Origin: Streptomyces sp. RPT161
Lineage (GTDB): Bacteria; Actinomycetota; Actinomycetes; Streptomycetales; Streptomycetaceae
Reading direction: 5' to 3'
Length of the DNA: 64,000 nucleotides
Assembly: GCF_027533845.1 (NCBI RefSeq)
Contig: NZ_JAPZVN010000029.1
Span: 1 to 64,000 of the forward strand
In this document: piece by piece, positions 26,966 through 35,830 of the stretch
How the letters are laid out: every line of letters starts with the position of its first letter
Numbering within the stretch: the first letter of the stretch is position 1
Notes under the pieces: model-generated
Seen by the model: only the letters and a program-made list of their open reading frames with translations
Database searches by the model: none
Told to the model about the DNA's origin: nothing
Position numbers and translations under genes: made by a program

Positions 26966-29535
26966 AGAAGGACCTGGTGCTCGTCGGCCACGGCATGGTC
27001 GGACAGCGATTCCTGGAGGAGTTCCTCGCCCAGCGGGATGCGTCGCGGGACTGGCGGGTGACCGTCCTCGCCGAGGAGCCGCGGCCCGCCTACGACCGGG
27101 TGCGGCTGACGTCGTGGTTCTCCGGGACGTCGGCGCAGGAGTTGTCATTGTGCGCCGACTCCTTCGTTGACGAGCACGGCATCGACCTCAGGCTCGGCGA
27201 TCCCGCGGTCGCCGTGGACCGCGAACGCCGTACCGTCACCACTCGTTCCGGGCGGGTGGTCGGGTACGACGCGCTGGTGCTCGCCACCGGCTCGTACCCG
27301 TTCGTGCCACCGGTGCCCGGCCGCGACGCGCACGGCTGCCATGTGTACCGCACCCTTGAGGACCTGGCCGCGATCAAGGAGGCCGCCGCCACCGCGCGGG
27401 TGGGCACGGTGGTCGGTGGCGGACTGCTGGGCCTTGAGGCGGCGGGCGCGCTGCGCGCGATGGGCCTGGAAACCCATGTGGTCGAGTTCGCGCCCCGGCT
27501 GATGGCGCTCCAGGTGGACGACGGCGGCGGGGCGGCGCTGCGCCGCCGGATCGAGGAGTTGGGCGTCGTCGTGCACACCGGGGCGGGCACCCAGTCGATC
27601 GGCACGGGGTGGGACGGCCGGGTGCGCACCATGAGCCTGTCCGACGGCGCCGAACTCGCCGTCGATCTGGTGGTGTTCTCCGCGGGAGTCCGGCCCCGGG
27701 ACCAACTCGCCCGGGAATGCGGCCTGGTGGTGGGGGAACGCGGCGGCATCACCGTTGACGAGCGGTGCCGCACCAGCGACCCGCACATCCTGGCCATCGG
27801 CGAGTGCGCCCAGGCCGCCGACGGCCGGGTCTACGGACTGGTCGGCCCCGGATACGCCATGGCGGAGGCGGCGGCACTCCAACTGACCGGCGGCTCCGGC
27901 GAGTTCACCGGCGGCGACACCTCCACCAAGCTCAAGCTGCTGGGTGTGGACGTGGCCAGTTTCGGCGACGCGCACAGCACCACACCCGGAGCACTGGACG
28001 TGGTGTACACGGACACCAGGGCGGGGGTCTACAAGAAGCTCGTCATCGGCGAGGACGGCGCCCTGCTCGGCGGTGTCCTGGTCGGCGATGCCGAGGCCTA
28101 CAGCGTGCTGCGGCCGCTCGCCGTAAGCCGTCGGCCGCTGCCCGCGCCGCCCGAACAACTGCTGCTACCCGCCTCCGCCGCTGGTTCCGGGGCCGTGGGC
28201 GGCTCCGCCCTCCCCGACGAGGCACTGGTCTGCTCGTGTCACAACGTCAGCAAGGCCGCCCTCCGTGCCGCGGTCAGTGAGCACGGCTGCACCAGCGTGC
28301 GCGAGGTGAAGGCATGCACGAAGGCAGGTACCGGTTGCGGAAGCTGCGTCAAGCTCCTCGGCGGGATCGTGGAGGACGAACTGGCCGCCGCGGGTGTGGA
28401 ATCGGCCCGCGGACTGTGCGAGCACTTCACCCACACCCGCGCCGAGCTCTACGAGATCGTCCGTGTCAAGGGCATCACCAGCTTCTCCCGCCTGGTCGAC
28501 GAGCACGGATCCGGCGAGGGCTGTGACATCTGCAAACCCGTCGTCGCCTCGATCCTCGCCTCCCTCGGCAACGGCTACGTGCTCGACGGCGAACAGGCGG
28601 CACTTCAGGACACCAACGACCACCACCTCGCCAACCTGCAACGTAACGGCTCCTATTCGGTGGTCCCCCGCATCCCCGGGGGCGAGATCACCCCCGACGG
28701 TCTGATCACCATCGGCGAGATCGCCCGTGACTTCGGCCTCTACACCAAGATCACTGGCGGCCAGCGGATCGACATGTTCGGCGCCCGGGTCGACCAGCTC
28801 CCGCGGATCTGGCAGCGGTTGGTCGACGCCGGATTCGAGTCCGGACACGCCTACGGCAAGGCGCTGCGCACCGTGAAGTCCTGCGTCGGGCAGGCCTGGT
28901 GCCGCTACGGCGTACAGGACTCGGTCGCCCTCGCCATCGAACTGGAGCTGCGCTACCGCGGTCTGCGCTCCCCGCACAAGCTCAAGGCGGCCGTCTCCGG
29001 CTGCGCCCGCGAGTGCGCGGAGGCGCAGAGCAAGGACTTCGGCGTCATCGCCACCGCCGAGGGATGGAACCTGTACGTGGGCGGCAACGGCGGCATGACC
29101 CCGCGGCACGCCGATCTGCTCGCCACCGACCTCGACCGCGAGACGCTGATCCGCACCATCGACCGCTTCCTGATGTTCTACATCCGCACCGCCGACCGGC
29201 TGGAACGCACCGCGCCGTGGATAGAGCGACTGGAAGGCGGCCTGGACCATCTGCGCGAGGTGGTCCTGGACGACTCGCTCGGCATCTGCGCCGATCTCGA
29301 AGAACTGATGGCCCGTCATGTCGAGACGTACCAGGACGAGTGGGCCGCCACCCTCGCGAATCCCGAGCGCCTGCGGCGCTTCGTTTCCTTCGTCAACGCG
29401 CCCGGCACACCCGACCCGACCGTGCGCTTCGTTCCCGAGCGGGACCAGATGCGCCCCGCCCGGCCCGAGGAAGACGCGGAACACCGCGTACCGGCCCTGA
29501 TCGCCGGTCCCGAACTGGAGGTACACACCCGATGA
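26959..29535 (+). CDS. nirB: Nitrite reductase (NAD(P)H) large subunit
   Basis: An 858-residue siroheme flavoprotein reducing nitrite to ammonium. The N-terminal FAD/NAD domain (LVLVGHGMVGQRF) is followed at residues 425-465 by a BFD-type 2Fe-2S site (CSCHN ... CTKAGTGCGSC), then ferredoxin/siroheme domains. The siroheme-4Fe-4S cysteines are 642, 648, 682 and 686 (SCVGQAWC; GCARECAEAQ). Length is the family norm. It overlaps its neighbours on both sides. Confidence 0.96.
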   Translation: MVKKDLVLVGHGMVGQRFLEEFLAQRDASRDWRVTVLAEEPRPAYDRVRLTSWFSGTSAQELSLCADSFVDEHGIDLRLGDPAVAVDRERRTVTTRSGRVVGYDALVLATGSYPFVPPVPGRDAHGCHVYRTLEDLAAIKEAAATARVGTVVGGGLLGLEAAGALRAMGLETHVVEFAPRLMALQVDDGGGAALRRRIEELGVVVHTGAGTQSIGTGWDGRVRTMSLSDGAELAVDLVVFSAGVRPRDQLARECGLVVGERGGITVDERCRTSDPHILAIGECAQAADGRVYGLVGPGYAMAEAAALQLTGGSGEFTGGDTSTKLKLLGVDVASFGDAHSTTPGALDVVYTDTRAGVYKKLVIGEDGALLGGVLVGDAEAYSVLRPLAVSRRPLPAPPEQLLLPASAAGSGAVGGSALPDEALVCSCHNVSKAALRAAVSEHGCTSVREVKACTKAGTGCGSCVKLLGGIVEDELAAAGVESARGLCEHFTHTRAELYEIVRVKGITSFSRLVDEHGSGEGCDICKPVVASILASLGNGYVLDGEQAALQDTNDHHLANLQRNGSYSVVPRIPGGEITPDGLITIGEIARDFGLYTKITGGQRIDMFGARVDQLPRIWQRLVDAGFESGHAYGKALRTVKSCVGQAWCRYGVQDSVALAIELELRYRGLRSPHKLKAAVSGCARECAEAQSKDFGVIATAEGWNLYVGGNGGMTPRHADLLATDLDRETLIRTIDRFLMFYIRTADRLERTAPWIERLEGGLDHLREVVLDDSLGICADLEELMARHVETYQDEWAATLANPERLRRFVSFVNAPGTPDPTVRFVPERDQMRPARPEEDAEHRVPALIAGPELEVHTR

Positions 29536-29906
29536 CTGTGGACACCCAGGTCCCCGCCGCCACGGCGGTGGTCGAGATCGCACACGACGAGCGGTGGACA
29601 GCGGTCTGCCGGTACGGGGAACTCGTCCCAGGCCGTGGGGTTACCGCGCTGGTCGGCGGCGAACAGGTGGCGGTCTTCCGGGACCGCGCCGGTGCGCTCT
29701 ACGCGGTCGCCAACACCGACCCCTTCAGCCACGCCTCGGTGATCTCCCGCGGCATCGTGGGCAGCCGGGGCGACACACCCGTCGTCGTCTCGCCGATGTA
29801 CAAACAGGCCTTCGACCTGCGTACCGGGAAGTGCCTGGACGAGCCCACGGCACCCGACGGCAGCGCCGCGCGGCTGTCCGTGTGGCCGGTACGGGTGACG
29901 GCATGA
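29532..29906 (+). CDS. nirD: Nitrite reductase small subunit
   Basis: A 124-residue Rieske-fold protein. As in other NirD proteins, the cysteine/histidine cluster ligands are absent (NTDPFSHASV and SPMYKQAFDL occupy those places), so it binds no 2Fe-2S cluster. ATGA overlap with nirB and with the transporter gene. It partners NirB in the assimilatory nitrite reductase. Confidence 0.94.
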   Translation: MTVDTQVPAATAVVEIAHDERWTAVCRYGELVPGRGVTALVGGEQVAVFRDRAGALYAVANTDPFSHASVISRGIVGSRGDTPVVVSPMYKQAFDLRTGKCLDEPTAPDGSAARLSVWPVRVTA

Positions 29907-31261
29907 CCGCGCTCACCTCCACCACGCAAGGAGCCACACTCGATGACTGGCGCCCCGAGGACCCCGTCTTCTGGGAGCGCACCGGTGCCCGGGTGGCGCG
30001 CCGCAACCTGGTCTTCTCCGTACTGTCCGAGCACATCGGTTTCTCGGTATGGAGCCTGTGGTCGGTGTTGGTGCTGTTCCTCGGACCGAAGTACGGGATC
30101 GACGCCGCGGGCAAGTTCACGCTCACCGCGCTGCCCACCGCCGTCGGTGCGGTGCTGCGGCTGCCGTACACCGTCGCGGTGTCGGTCTTCGGCGGTCGCA
30201 ACTGGACGGTGATCAGCGCCCTGTTGCTGCTGGTACCGACCGTGCTGGCCGGTCTCGCACTGCGGCCCGGCGTCAGCTACGCCACTCTGCTGGCGGTGGC
30301 GGCGGTGGCCGGACTCGGCGGCGGCAACTTCGCCTCCTCGATGGCGAACATCAACACCTTCTACCCGCAGCGGCTCAAGGGCCGGGCGCTGGGCATCAAC
30401 GCGGGCGGCGGGAACCTCGGAGTGGCCGCCGTCCAACTGGTGGGCCTGCTGATCCTGGCCACCGCGGGCGCCGCGCACCCCCGGCTGCTGCCCTTGGTGT
30501 ACATCCCACTGATCGTCCTGGCGGCGCTCGGCGCGGCCCTGCGTATGGACAACCTCAACGTGCGGCGCGACGACCCGGGCGCGCTGCGCGAGGTAGCCGG
30601 GGACGTCCACACCTGGGTGATCTCACTGCTCTACGTCGGCACCTTCGGCTCGTTCATCGGCTTCGGGTTCGCCTTCGGCCAAGTGCTCCAGGTGCAGTTC
30701 CACCACGACTTCAACACACCCGTAAAAGTCGCTTACTTGACGTTCCTCGGCCCACTGCTCGGCTCGCTGGCCCGGCCGCTCGGCGGCGCGATGGCGGACC
30801 GCTGGGGCGGTGCGAGGGTCACCCTGTGGAACTTCGCCGCCATGGCACTCGGGGCGCTGACCGTACTGATCGCCTCACGGCACGGCTCGTTGGGGCTGTT
30901 CCTCACCGGCTTCATCGCCCTGTTCGTGCTGAGCGGCATCGGCAACGGCTCGACCTACAAGATGATTCCGGTGATCTTCCACCATCGGGCGGTCCGCTCC
31001 GACGCCGACCCCGAACGTGCCGAGCGCGTCGCGCGGCGCCACGCCACCGCGGTGATCGGCCTGGCCGGGGCGGTGGGAGCGCTCGGCGGCGTACTGGTCA
31101 ACATCGCCTTCCGGCGCTCCTTCCAGACCTCACACAACGGCGACGCCGCGTACCTGGCGTTCGTCGTGTGCTACGCGGTGTGCCTGGCCGTCACCTGGGC
31201 CGTCTACTGCCGCCCCCAGGCCGTCCAACCCTCGGCCGACGGGATGGCGGACCCGGGTTGA
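29903..31261 (+). CDS. narK: Nitrate/nitrite MFS transporter NarK-type
   Basis: A 452-residue, 12-helix MFS protein. The nitrate signatures are GLGGGNFASSMANINTFYP and LSGIGNGSTYKMIPVIF; PTAVGAVLRLPYTVAV is in helix 2. ATGA overlap with nirD makes it the last gene of the nas-nir operon. It takes up nitrate and may extrude nitrite. The frame is open further upstream in the nirD region, but the overlap start at 29903 is the sensible one. Confidence 0.93.
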   Translation: MTALTSTTQGATLDDWRPEDPVFWERTGARVARRNLVFSVLSEHIGFSVWSLWSVLVLFLGPKYGIDAAGKFTLTALPTAVGAVLRLPYTVAVSVFGGRNWTVISALLLLVPTVLAGLALRPGVSYATLLAVAAVAGLGGGNFASSMANINTFYPQRLKGRALGINAGGGNLGVAAVQLVGLLILATAGAAHPRLLPLVYIPLIVLAALGAALRMDNLNVRRDDPGALREVAGDVHTWVISLLYVGTFGSFIGFGFAFGQVLQVQFHHDFNTPVKVAYLTFLGPLLGSLARPLGGAMADRWGGARVTLWNFAAMALGALTVLIASRHGSLGLFLTGFIALFVLSGIGNGSTYKMIPVIFHHRAVRSDADPERAERVARRHATAVIGLAGAVGALGGVLVNIAFRRSFQTSHNGDAAYLAFVVCYAVCLAVTWAVYCRPQAVQPSADGMADPG

Positions 31262-31436
31262 GCCCAATGCCGTTGACTTCAGGCCTTGAACCTCGGTCTG
31301 TCCGCCGGATCTGGTGGATCGTGTCGCCGGGTGCGTTCAGGCGTGACCTGCGGCTCGCGGCGGTGGACGGGGATCGAACCCGAGACGACACCACTCGTCG
31401 CCGCCCCTCGGCATCCAACACGAGCACGAAATTAAC

Positions 31437-31453
31437 TATTGCGCTGTGCAATA
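31437..31453. promoter_or_regulatory. Palindromic operator 1 (TATTGC-N5-GCAATA)
   Basis: TATTGCGCTGTGCAATA is a 17-bp palindrome with 6-bp arms, 41 bp upstream of the DUF488 start. The same arms recur at 32764-32779 and 35366-35381. The MarR protein at 34774-35310 is the obvious candidate ligand, since its own promoter carries the third copy. The 31262-31436 gap to the left holds no gene. Confidence 0.7.
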
Positions 31454-31493
31454 CTTCGTCACGGTCGTGGATTCGCCAAGGGTTGGAGTCGCG

Positions 31494-31988
31494 ATGCCGG
31501 ACGTCGGCGTGCGCTGCATGAACGGGCGCCCGGGTCCGTCGCGGGGGGTGCGCGTGCTGGTGGAGCGCAGCCTGCCGCTCGCGTGGGCAACGGGACCCGT
31601 ACGCCCCGACGTGTGGCTCCCGGCGCTGGCGCCGTCGGCGTCGCTGCGTCGGCTGTGTCCAGCCGTCGAGGTCGCGTTCGAGGAGTTCGCCGTTCGCTAC
31701 GCACGGGAACTCGAGGAGCCGGAACGCCAGCCGCAGCTCCGGCTCCTCCAGAGCCTGGCGGCCGACGGGCCGGTCGTCCTGCTGGCCAGTACGTCCCCGG
31801 TGAGCCTCAGTCACGCGGCGGTGCTGGCGCGCCGCCTGCGCCTTCCTGCTCGTACGGCCCTGGCGCCCGAGCCGGAAGGTGGGGACCCGGCCTGCTGGGC
31901 GGACCGCATCTGCCCCGAGTGCGGCCGGATCCCCGACGCCTCGACGGGTGCGACCTGTCGGTCCTGTCATGCGGCGACGACCGGGTGA
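31494..31988 (+). CDS. DUF488-family protein with C-terminal zinc ribbon
   Basis: A 164-residue protein. Residues 1-120 follow the DUF488 pattern: RVLVERSLPLAWATG (usually RVLVDRLWPRG), WLPALAPSASLRRL, ARELEEPERQPQLRLL and GPVVLLASTSPVSLSHA. The C-terminus adds CPECG and CRSC, a four-cysteine zinc ribbon not usual in the family. DUF488 proteins are of unknown function and often sit with redox or stress genes. ATG 31494 has GGAG 5 nt upstream. An upstream GTG lies inside the operator and is unlikely. Confidence 0.75.
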   Translation: MPDVGVRCMNGRPGPSRGVRVLVERSLPLAWATGPVRPDVWLPALAPSASLRRLCPAVEVAFEEFAVRYARELEEPERQPQLRLLQSLAADGPVVLLASTSPVSLSHAAVLARRLRLPARTALAPEPEGGDPACWADRICPECGRIPDASTGATCRSCHAATTG

Positions 31989-32050
31989 CGCGACGTCCCG
32001 CTCGCGTCCGAGGTGTCGGACGCCGACTACCGCTGGAGAACGTACGAGAC

Positions 32051-32668
32051 ATGACGACATCGATGCCCCCGCGTGCGGGGTTGGTCCTTGGCGGTCGTCC
32101 GCTGGCGTTGCTGCTGGTCATCACAGGGGCGATGGGGCTGCTGGCCTCCTGGGTGATCACCGCGGACGAGTTCAGGATCTATGAGGCCAGGGCCGCGGGC
32201 AGGTCGTTCACGCCCGCGTGCAGCCTGAATCCGGTGGTCTCGTGCGGGAACGTGATGGAGAGTCACCAGGCATCCGTGTTCGGCTTTCCCAATCCGATGC
32301 TGGGGCTGGTGGCGTTCGGTGTGGTGCTGTGCGCGGGCATGGGACTGCTGGGGGCCGCGCGGTATCGCCGCTGGTTCTGGAGCGCTATGCAGGTCGGCAC
32401 GCTGCTCGGCGTGGGGTTCTGTACGTGGCTGCAGTATCAGTCGCTGTACGTGATCGGCTCGCTCTGTCTGTGGTGCTGCATGGTCTGGATCGCGACCATC
32501 GTGATGTTCAGCTACGTCACGGCCCACAACATCATCCGGGGAGTCGTTCCCGCGCCTGCCGGGATCCGCGGGGCTCTGACGGAATTCCACTGGGTGGTCC
32601 CGACGCTGTGGGTGGGCGTCATCGGCATGCTGATCCTCACGCGCTGGTGGAGCTTCTGGTCAAAGTGA
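32051..32668 (+). CDS. Vitamin K epoxide reductase (VKOR) family membrane protein
   Basis: A 205-residue protein with about four to five membrane helices. It contains the VKOR pattern: SLNPVVSCGNVM, with two extracytoplasmic cysteines, then FGFPNPMLGLV, and the quinone-side redox motif CLWCC. VKORs reoxidise DsbA-like thioredoxins at the expense of quinone. There is no fused thioredoxin domain. It follows DUF488 by 62 nt under operator 1. ATG 32051 has GGAG 12 nt away, a little far. Confidence 0.88.
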   Translation: MTTSMPPRAGLVLGGRPLALLLVITGAMGLLASWVITADEFRIYEARAAGRSFTPACSLNPVVSCGNVMESHQASVFGFPNPMLGLVAFGVVLCAGMGLLGAARYRRWFWSAMQVGTLLGVGFCTWLQYQSLYVIGSLCLWCCMVWIATIVMFSYVTAHNIIRGVVPAPAGIRGALTEFHWVVPTLWVGVIGMLILTRWWSFWSK

Positions 32669-32758
32669 CCGCGACTGGCGGGCGGACTCTGTCGGCGCCT
32701 CCTTGCGGCACCAAGTCCACGTAACGGCTTGGCCAGCAATCGGGCGCTTACCCGGATG

Positions 32759-32783
32759 CAAGTATTGCAGCGTGCAATACTTG
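32759..32783. promoter_or_regulatory. Palindromic operator 2, extended 25-bp version
   Basis: This is the best copy of the island's palindrome: arms CAAGTATTGCA and TGCAATACTTG around GCG, perfectly complementary over 11 bp each. It includes the same TATTGC-N5-GCAAT core as operators 1 and 3. It ends 5 bp before a GTG at 32788 and 106 bp before the ClC start, so a repressor bound here would block transcription of the channel gene. Confidence 0.75.
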
Positions 32784-32787
32784 CCTT

Positions 32788-32892
32788 GTGGAAGAGATAT
32801 GGACGGACCAGTCGAAGGCTCCTGTGTGTGATCCGCCCGGGGCGGCGAAGTGCCTGGGTATGGCGTCTCATCGCGGACTGGTGTCGGCGTGA
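32788..32892 (+). CDS. Possible short leader ORF coupled to the ClC gene
   Basis: From GTG 32788 a 34-codon frame runs to TGA 32890-32892, overlapping GTG 32889 of the channel gene as GTGA. The peptide (starts VEEIWTDQ, has two cysteines in the middle) matches nothing I know. There is no ribosome site ahead of it because operator 2 is immediately upstream, so it would need leaderless translation. It may only be a shadow. Confidence 0.3.
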   Translation: MEEIWTDQSKAPVCDPPGAAKCLGMASHRGLVSA

Positions 32893-34739
32893 GCGGCGGT
32901 ACGCGGCACAGGGCCGCGCACCTCGGAGACTTCACCGTCCGGCCGCGGATGCTGCTGATCACCGGCTGGGCGCTGCTGGTCGGCGGCGCGGGTGCGGTGG
33001 CGGCGCTGGCGCTGTTGCGGCTGATCGGCCTGGTCACCAACCTGGTCTTCTACCAGCGGTGGCAGGCGTCGTTGGACGCCCCCGGCCTGCACCACCCTTG
33101 GTGGCTGGTGCTCGGTGCGCCGGTGGCCGGTGGGTTGGTGATCGGGCTGATGGCCCGGTACGGCTCGGAGAAGATACGCGGGCACGGCATGCCCGAGGCG
33201 ATCGAGGCGATCCTGACCGGTGGCAGCCGGGTGGCCCCCCGAGTGGCGGTCCTCAAACCCGTCTCGGCTGCGATCAGCATCGGTACCGGTGGGCCGTTCG
33301 GCGCCGAAGGACCGATCATCATGACCGGTGGGGCGATCGGTTCGATACTGGCCCAGGCGCTGCGGCTGACGGCCGACGAGCGCAAGACACTGCTGGTGTC
33401 CGGTGCGGCGGCCGGTATGGCGGCCACGTTCAACTCGCCTTTGGCAGCGGTGCTGTTGGCCGTTGAGCTGCTGCTGTTCGAGTGGCGGCCACGCAGCTTC
33501 GTACCCGTTGTGGGGGCCGTCGCGGTCAGCACGGTGTGCCGTGGCCTTCTGATGGGCACCGGGCCGATCTTCCCGGTCTCCGCGAACAATCTGCACACCA
33601 GCGGGGGAGTGGACGCGCTGTGCGTGCTGGCGGGCGCCATCGGCGGCGCGCTGGCGGTGGCGGCTACCTGGCTGGTCTACCGGGCCGAGGACGCTTTCGC
33701 CCGGCTGCCGTTCCACTGGATGTGGTGGCCGGCCATCGGCGGTGCGGTCATCGGCCTCGGCGGTCTGATCGAGCCGCGCGCACTCGGTGTGGGCTACGAC
33801 GTCATCGACCAACTGCTCACCGGCCGCGCCACGGTGCCCCTCATCGTCGGCATCCTGGTGGTCAAGACCCTGATCTGGTCACTGTCGCTCGGCTCCGGCA
33901 CGTCCGGTGGTGTCCTCGCTCCGGTCTTCATGATCGGCGGGGCGGTCGGCGCCGCCGAAGGGCTGGTCCTTCCGCACGTGGTGCCCGGATTCTGGGCGAT
34001 GATGGGGCTCGCCGCCGTGGTCGGCGGTGTGATGCGCTCGCCGCTGACCGGTGTGGTCTTCACCTTGGAGCTCACCCACGCCTGGGCGGCCGGGTTGCCG
34101 CTGCTGATCTCCTCCACCGCCGCCTACGCGCTGTCCGTGCTGTTGCTGAAGCGCTCGGTGCTGACGGAGAAGATCGCCCGCCGCGGCCTGCACCTGACCC
34201 GGGAGTACTCCACCGACCCCCTGGAGACCTTCTTCGTCGAAGAGGTGATGGTCCGCGACCCCGTCGTGCTCGACCGCGCCGACACCCTCGACGAGGCGCT
34301 GGCCAGGACGTTGCGGCCGGGCGAACAGCCCGACGACGGGCAGCGGCTGTTCCCCGTCACGGACAGTGGGGGCGCGCCGTACGCCGTGGTCAGCCGCCGA
34401 GCCCTGCTGGACGCCACCTCGCGGGCCCTCAACGAGGGAGTACCAGCCACTGTCGCCGATGTTGCCGTTCCGGTGCCCGTGGTCCTGCGGCCGGACGACA
34501 CCCTGCGCCGCGCCGCGTATCTTTTCGCCGAGCACGGCATCACCGAGGCGCCCGTGGTGAGCCGCGAGTCGGTGGAAAGGGTCGTCGGAACCATCGCGCT
34601 GCCGCATCTGTTGCACGCGCGGTTGCATGACCTCACCGAGGAGCATCACCGCCAGCGGCTGCTTCCCCGGCAGGCGCTTGCCGCCGCCGACGGCGGACAA
34701 GGTGAGCCCGGGCCGATGAAGATCAACGCCGACTGCTGA
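32889..34739 (+). CDS. ClC-family chloride channel/antiporter with C-terminal CBS pair
   Basis: About 616 residues. The ClC core (residues about 15-425) has the selectivity motifs TGGPFGAEGPIIMTGGAIGS and GSGTSGGVLAPVFMIGG. The extracellular-side and gating helices are recognisable, and the C-terminal 170 residues form two CBS domains (VEEVMVRDPVVLDRADTLDEAL; ADVAVPVPVVLRPDDTLRRAA). CBS domains often bind adenine nucleotides. The start is uncertain: GTG 32889 is favoured for its GTGA overlap; GTG 32850 is also in frame. Confidence 0.9.
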   Translation: MSGGTRHRAAHLGDFTVRPRMLLITGWALLVGGAGAVAALALLRLIGLVTNLVFYQRWQASLDAPGLHHPWWLVLGAPVAGGLVIGLMARYGSEKIRGHGMPEAIEAILTGGSRVAPRVAVLKPVSAAISIGTGGPFGAEGPIIMTGGAIGSILAQALRLTADERKTLLVSGAAAGMAATFNSPLAAVLLAVELLLFEWRPRSFVPVVGAVAVSTVCRGLLMGTGPIFPVSANNLHTSGGVDALCVLAGAIGGALAVAATWLVYRAEDAFARLPFHWMWWPAIGGAVIGLGGLIEPRALGVGYDVIDQLLTGRATVPLIVGILVVKTLIWSLSLGSGTSGGVLAPVFMIGGAVGAAEGLVLPHVVPGFWAMMGLAAVVGGVMRSPLTGVVFTLELTHAWAAGLPLLISSTAAYALSVLLLKRSVLTEKIARRGLHLTREYSTDPLETFFVEEVMVRDPVVLDRADTLDEALARTLRPGEQPDDGQRLFPVTDSGGAPYAVVSRRALLDATSRALNEGVPATVADVAVPVPVVLRPDDTLRRAAYLFAEHGITEAPVVSRESVERVVGTIALPHLLHARLHDLTEEHHRQRLLPRQALAAADGGQGEPGPMKINADC

Positions 34740-34773
34740 CCGGCCCTACACCGTTGCCGTCTGGGGCGGGAGG

Positions 34774-35310
34774 TCATGGGGAAGCGAGTAGCGCCGGATC
34801 CGTCGCGAGGTCGATGGCCGGCTCGTCGGCGGCGGCGATGAGGGCCTGCAGCGCCTGAACGAGGCCCTTGCGCTGGTCGGCCGGCAGACGTTCCACGATC
34901 GTGGCGATGTCGTCGTGCCGACGGGCCAGCACCTCGCGGACAAGGCGATGTCCGGCACTGGTGAGGCGCAGAACGACCTCCCGGCGGTTGTCCGGGTTGA
35001 TCTGGCGGTCGACATGGCCGATCGCCTCGAGTTTGTCGATCATGCGCATCGCCGTGGAGGGGTTCACCCCCAGCACCGACGCGAGGGCTGCCAGCTTGAC
35101 CGGGCCCTGGCTCTCCAGCACGACCAGTGTGCGCAGCTGGGGCAGGGTCAGGCTGGGGTCTATGTCGGCGAGTGCGCGGGCGGAGATGGCCACGAACAAC
35201 CGTGAGGCGGTCATCACGGCGCCACTGACCTCCTCGACAGTGTCACTGCCCTGCGGTTCCGTCGCGCGTGGTGCGTTGCTGCCCTTCACCTGCTGCCCCA
35301 TGGCCGTCAT
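34774..35310 (-). CDS. MarR-family transcriptional regulator
   Basis: A 178-residue protein with a MarR fold: dimerisation helices at the ends and a winged helix around KLAALASVLGVNPSTAMRMIDKLEAIGHVDRQ and NRREVVLRLTSAG. It has no cysteine, so direct thiol sensing is unlikely. It converges on the channel gene. Its start lies 55 bp from operator 3, shared with the divergent zinc-ribbon gene, which suggests autoregulation and control of the whole 31.4-37.9 kb island. A start at 35301 is equally possible. Confidence 0.88.
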   Translation of the reverse strand: MTAMGQQVKGSNAPRATEPQGSDTVEEVSGAVMTASRLFVAISARALADIDPSLTLPQLRTLVVLESQGPVKLAALASVLGVNPSTAMRMIDKLEAIGHVDRQINPDNRREVVLRLTSAGHRLVREVLARRHDDIATIVERLPADQRKGLVQALQALIAAADEPAIDLATDPALLASP

Positions 35311-35365
35311 CCGGACTCGAACAATCGCGTGTCCGGACTGGGTGGATTTTTGGTAGTACCTGCAT

Positions 35366-35382
35366 TATTGCGGACTGCAATG
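35366..35382. promoter_or_regulatory. Palindromic operator 3 (TATTGC-N5-GCAATG)
   Basis: TATTGCGGACTGCAATG keeps the ATTGC-N5-GCAAT core of operators 1 and 2, with one outer mismatch. It lies in the middle of the 139-bp divergent gap between marR and the zinc-ribbon gene, where it could control both directions. Confidence 0.68.
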
Positions 35383-35449
35383 GTATCCTCAAAGTGGTAC
35401 AGGCAGAGGACCCGGTGTGGGTGCCGTGGCGTCGCACACGCAGGGGGTG

Positions 35450-35830
35450 ATGCCGGTGGACGCCGAAGCTGTTCACGAAGCCTATTCCTTCGTCTGCCTG
35501 TGTTGCGGGTACGGCTGGGAACAGGGATACGAGATCCGGCATGTGATGGACCTGGCCGGGGCGCTGCACGCCCGCTATTTCGTGGATGGCGCTCCCGTGC
35601 CCTCGCCGCTGACCCACGCCGTCTGCCCGTTCTGCGGGAGCCGAAGGATCCGGACGCTGCGACCCGGCAGGGTGGAAACCATCCGCCGGCAACTCGGTCT
35701 ACAAACAACTGGCAGGTCCGAACAGCACCGCTGCCGCGGAGACACTCCAAGACGGCGAGAAACCGAGGTCGTTCAGGGACATCTGAGGGGAAGTGAGTCA
35801 CATGTCCGACCTCTCGCACCACACCACTGA
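35450..35830 (+). CDS. Small zinc-ribbon protein
   Basis: A 126-residue protein. Residues 12-75 contain CLCCGYGWEQ and CPFCGSRRI, a two-knuckle zinc ribbon seen in small Streptomyces proteins found beside universal stress proteins. The C-terminal 50 residues are Arg/His-rich, overlap the next gene's start by 29 nt and may be poorly conserved. GGGGGTG precedes ATG 35450. First gene rightward from operator 3. Confidence 0.65.
   Translation: MPVDAEAVHEAYSFVCLCCGYGWEQGYEIRHVMDLAGALHARYFVDGAPVPSPLTHAVCPFCGSRRIRTLRPGRVETIRRQLGLQTTGRSEQHRCRGDTPRRRETEVVQGHLRGSESHVRPLAPHH

Noticed and set aside
31365..31383. A T-arm-like sequence (minus strand GGGTTCGATCCCCGTCCAC) suggesting a tRNA or att site
   Set aside because: No matching acceptor, D-arm or anticodon arm could be folded around it. 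At most a fragment of a tRNA 3' end, and no integrase gene is near.
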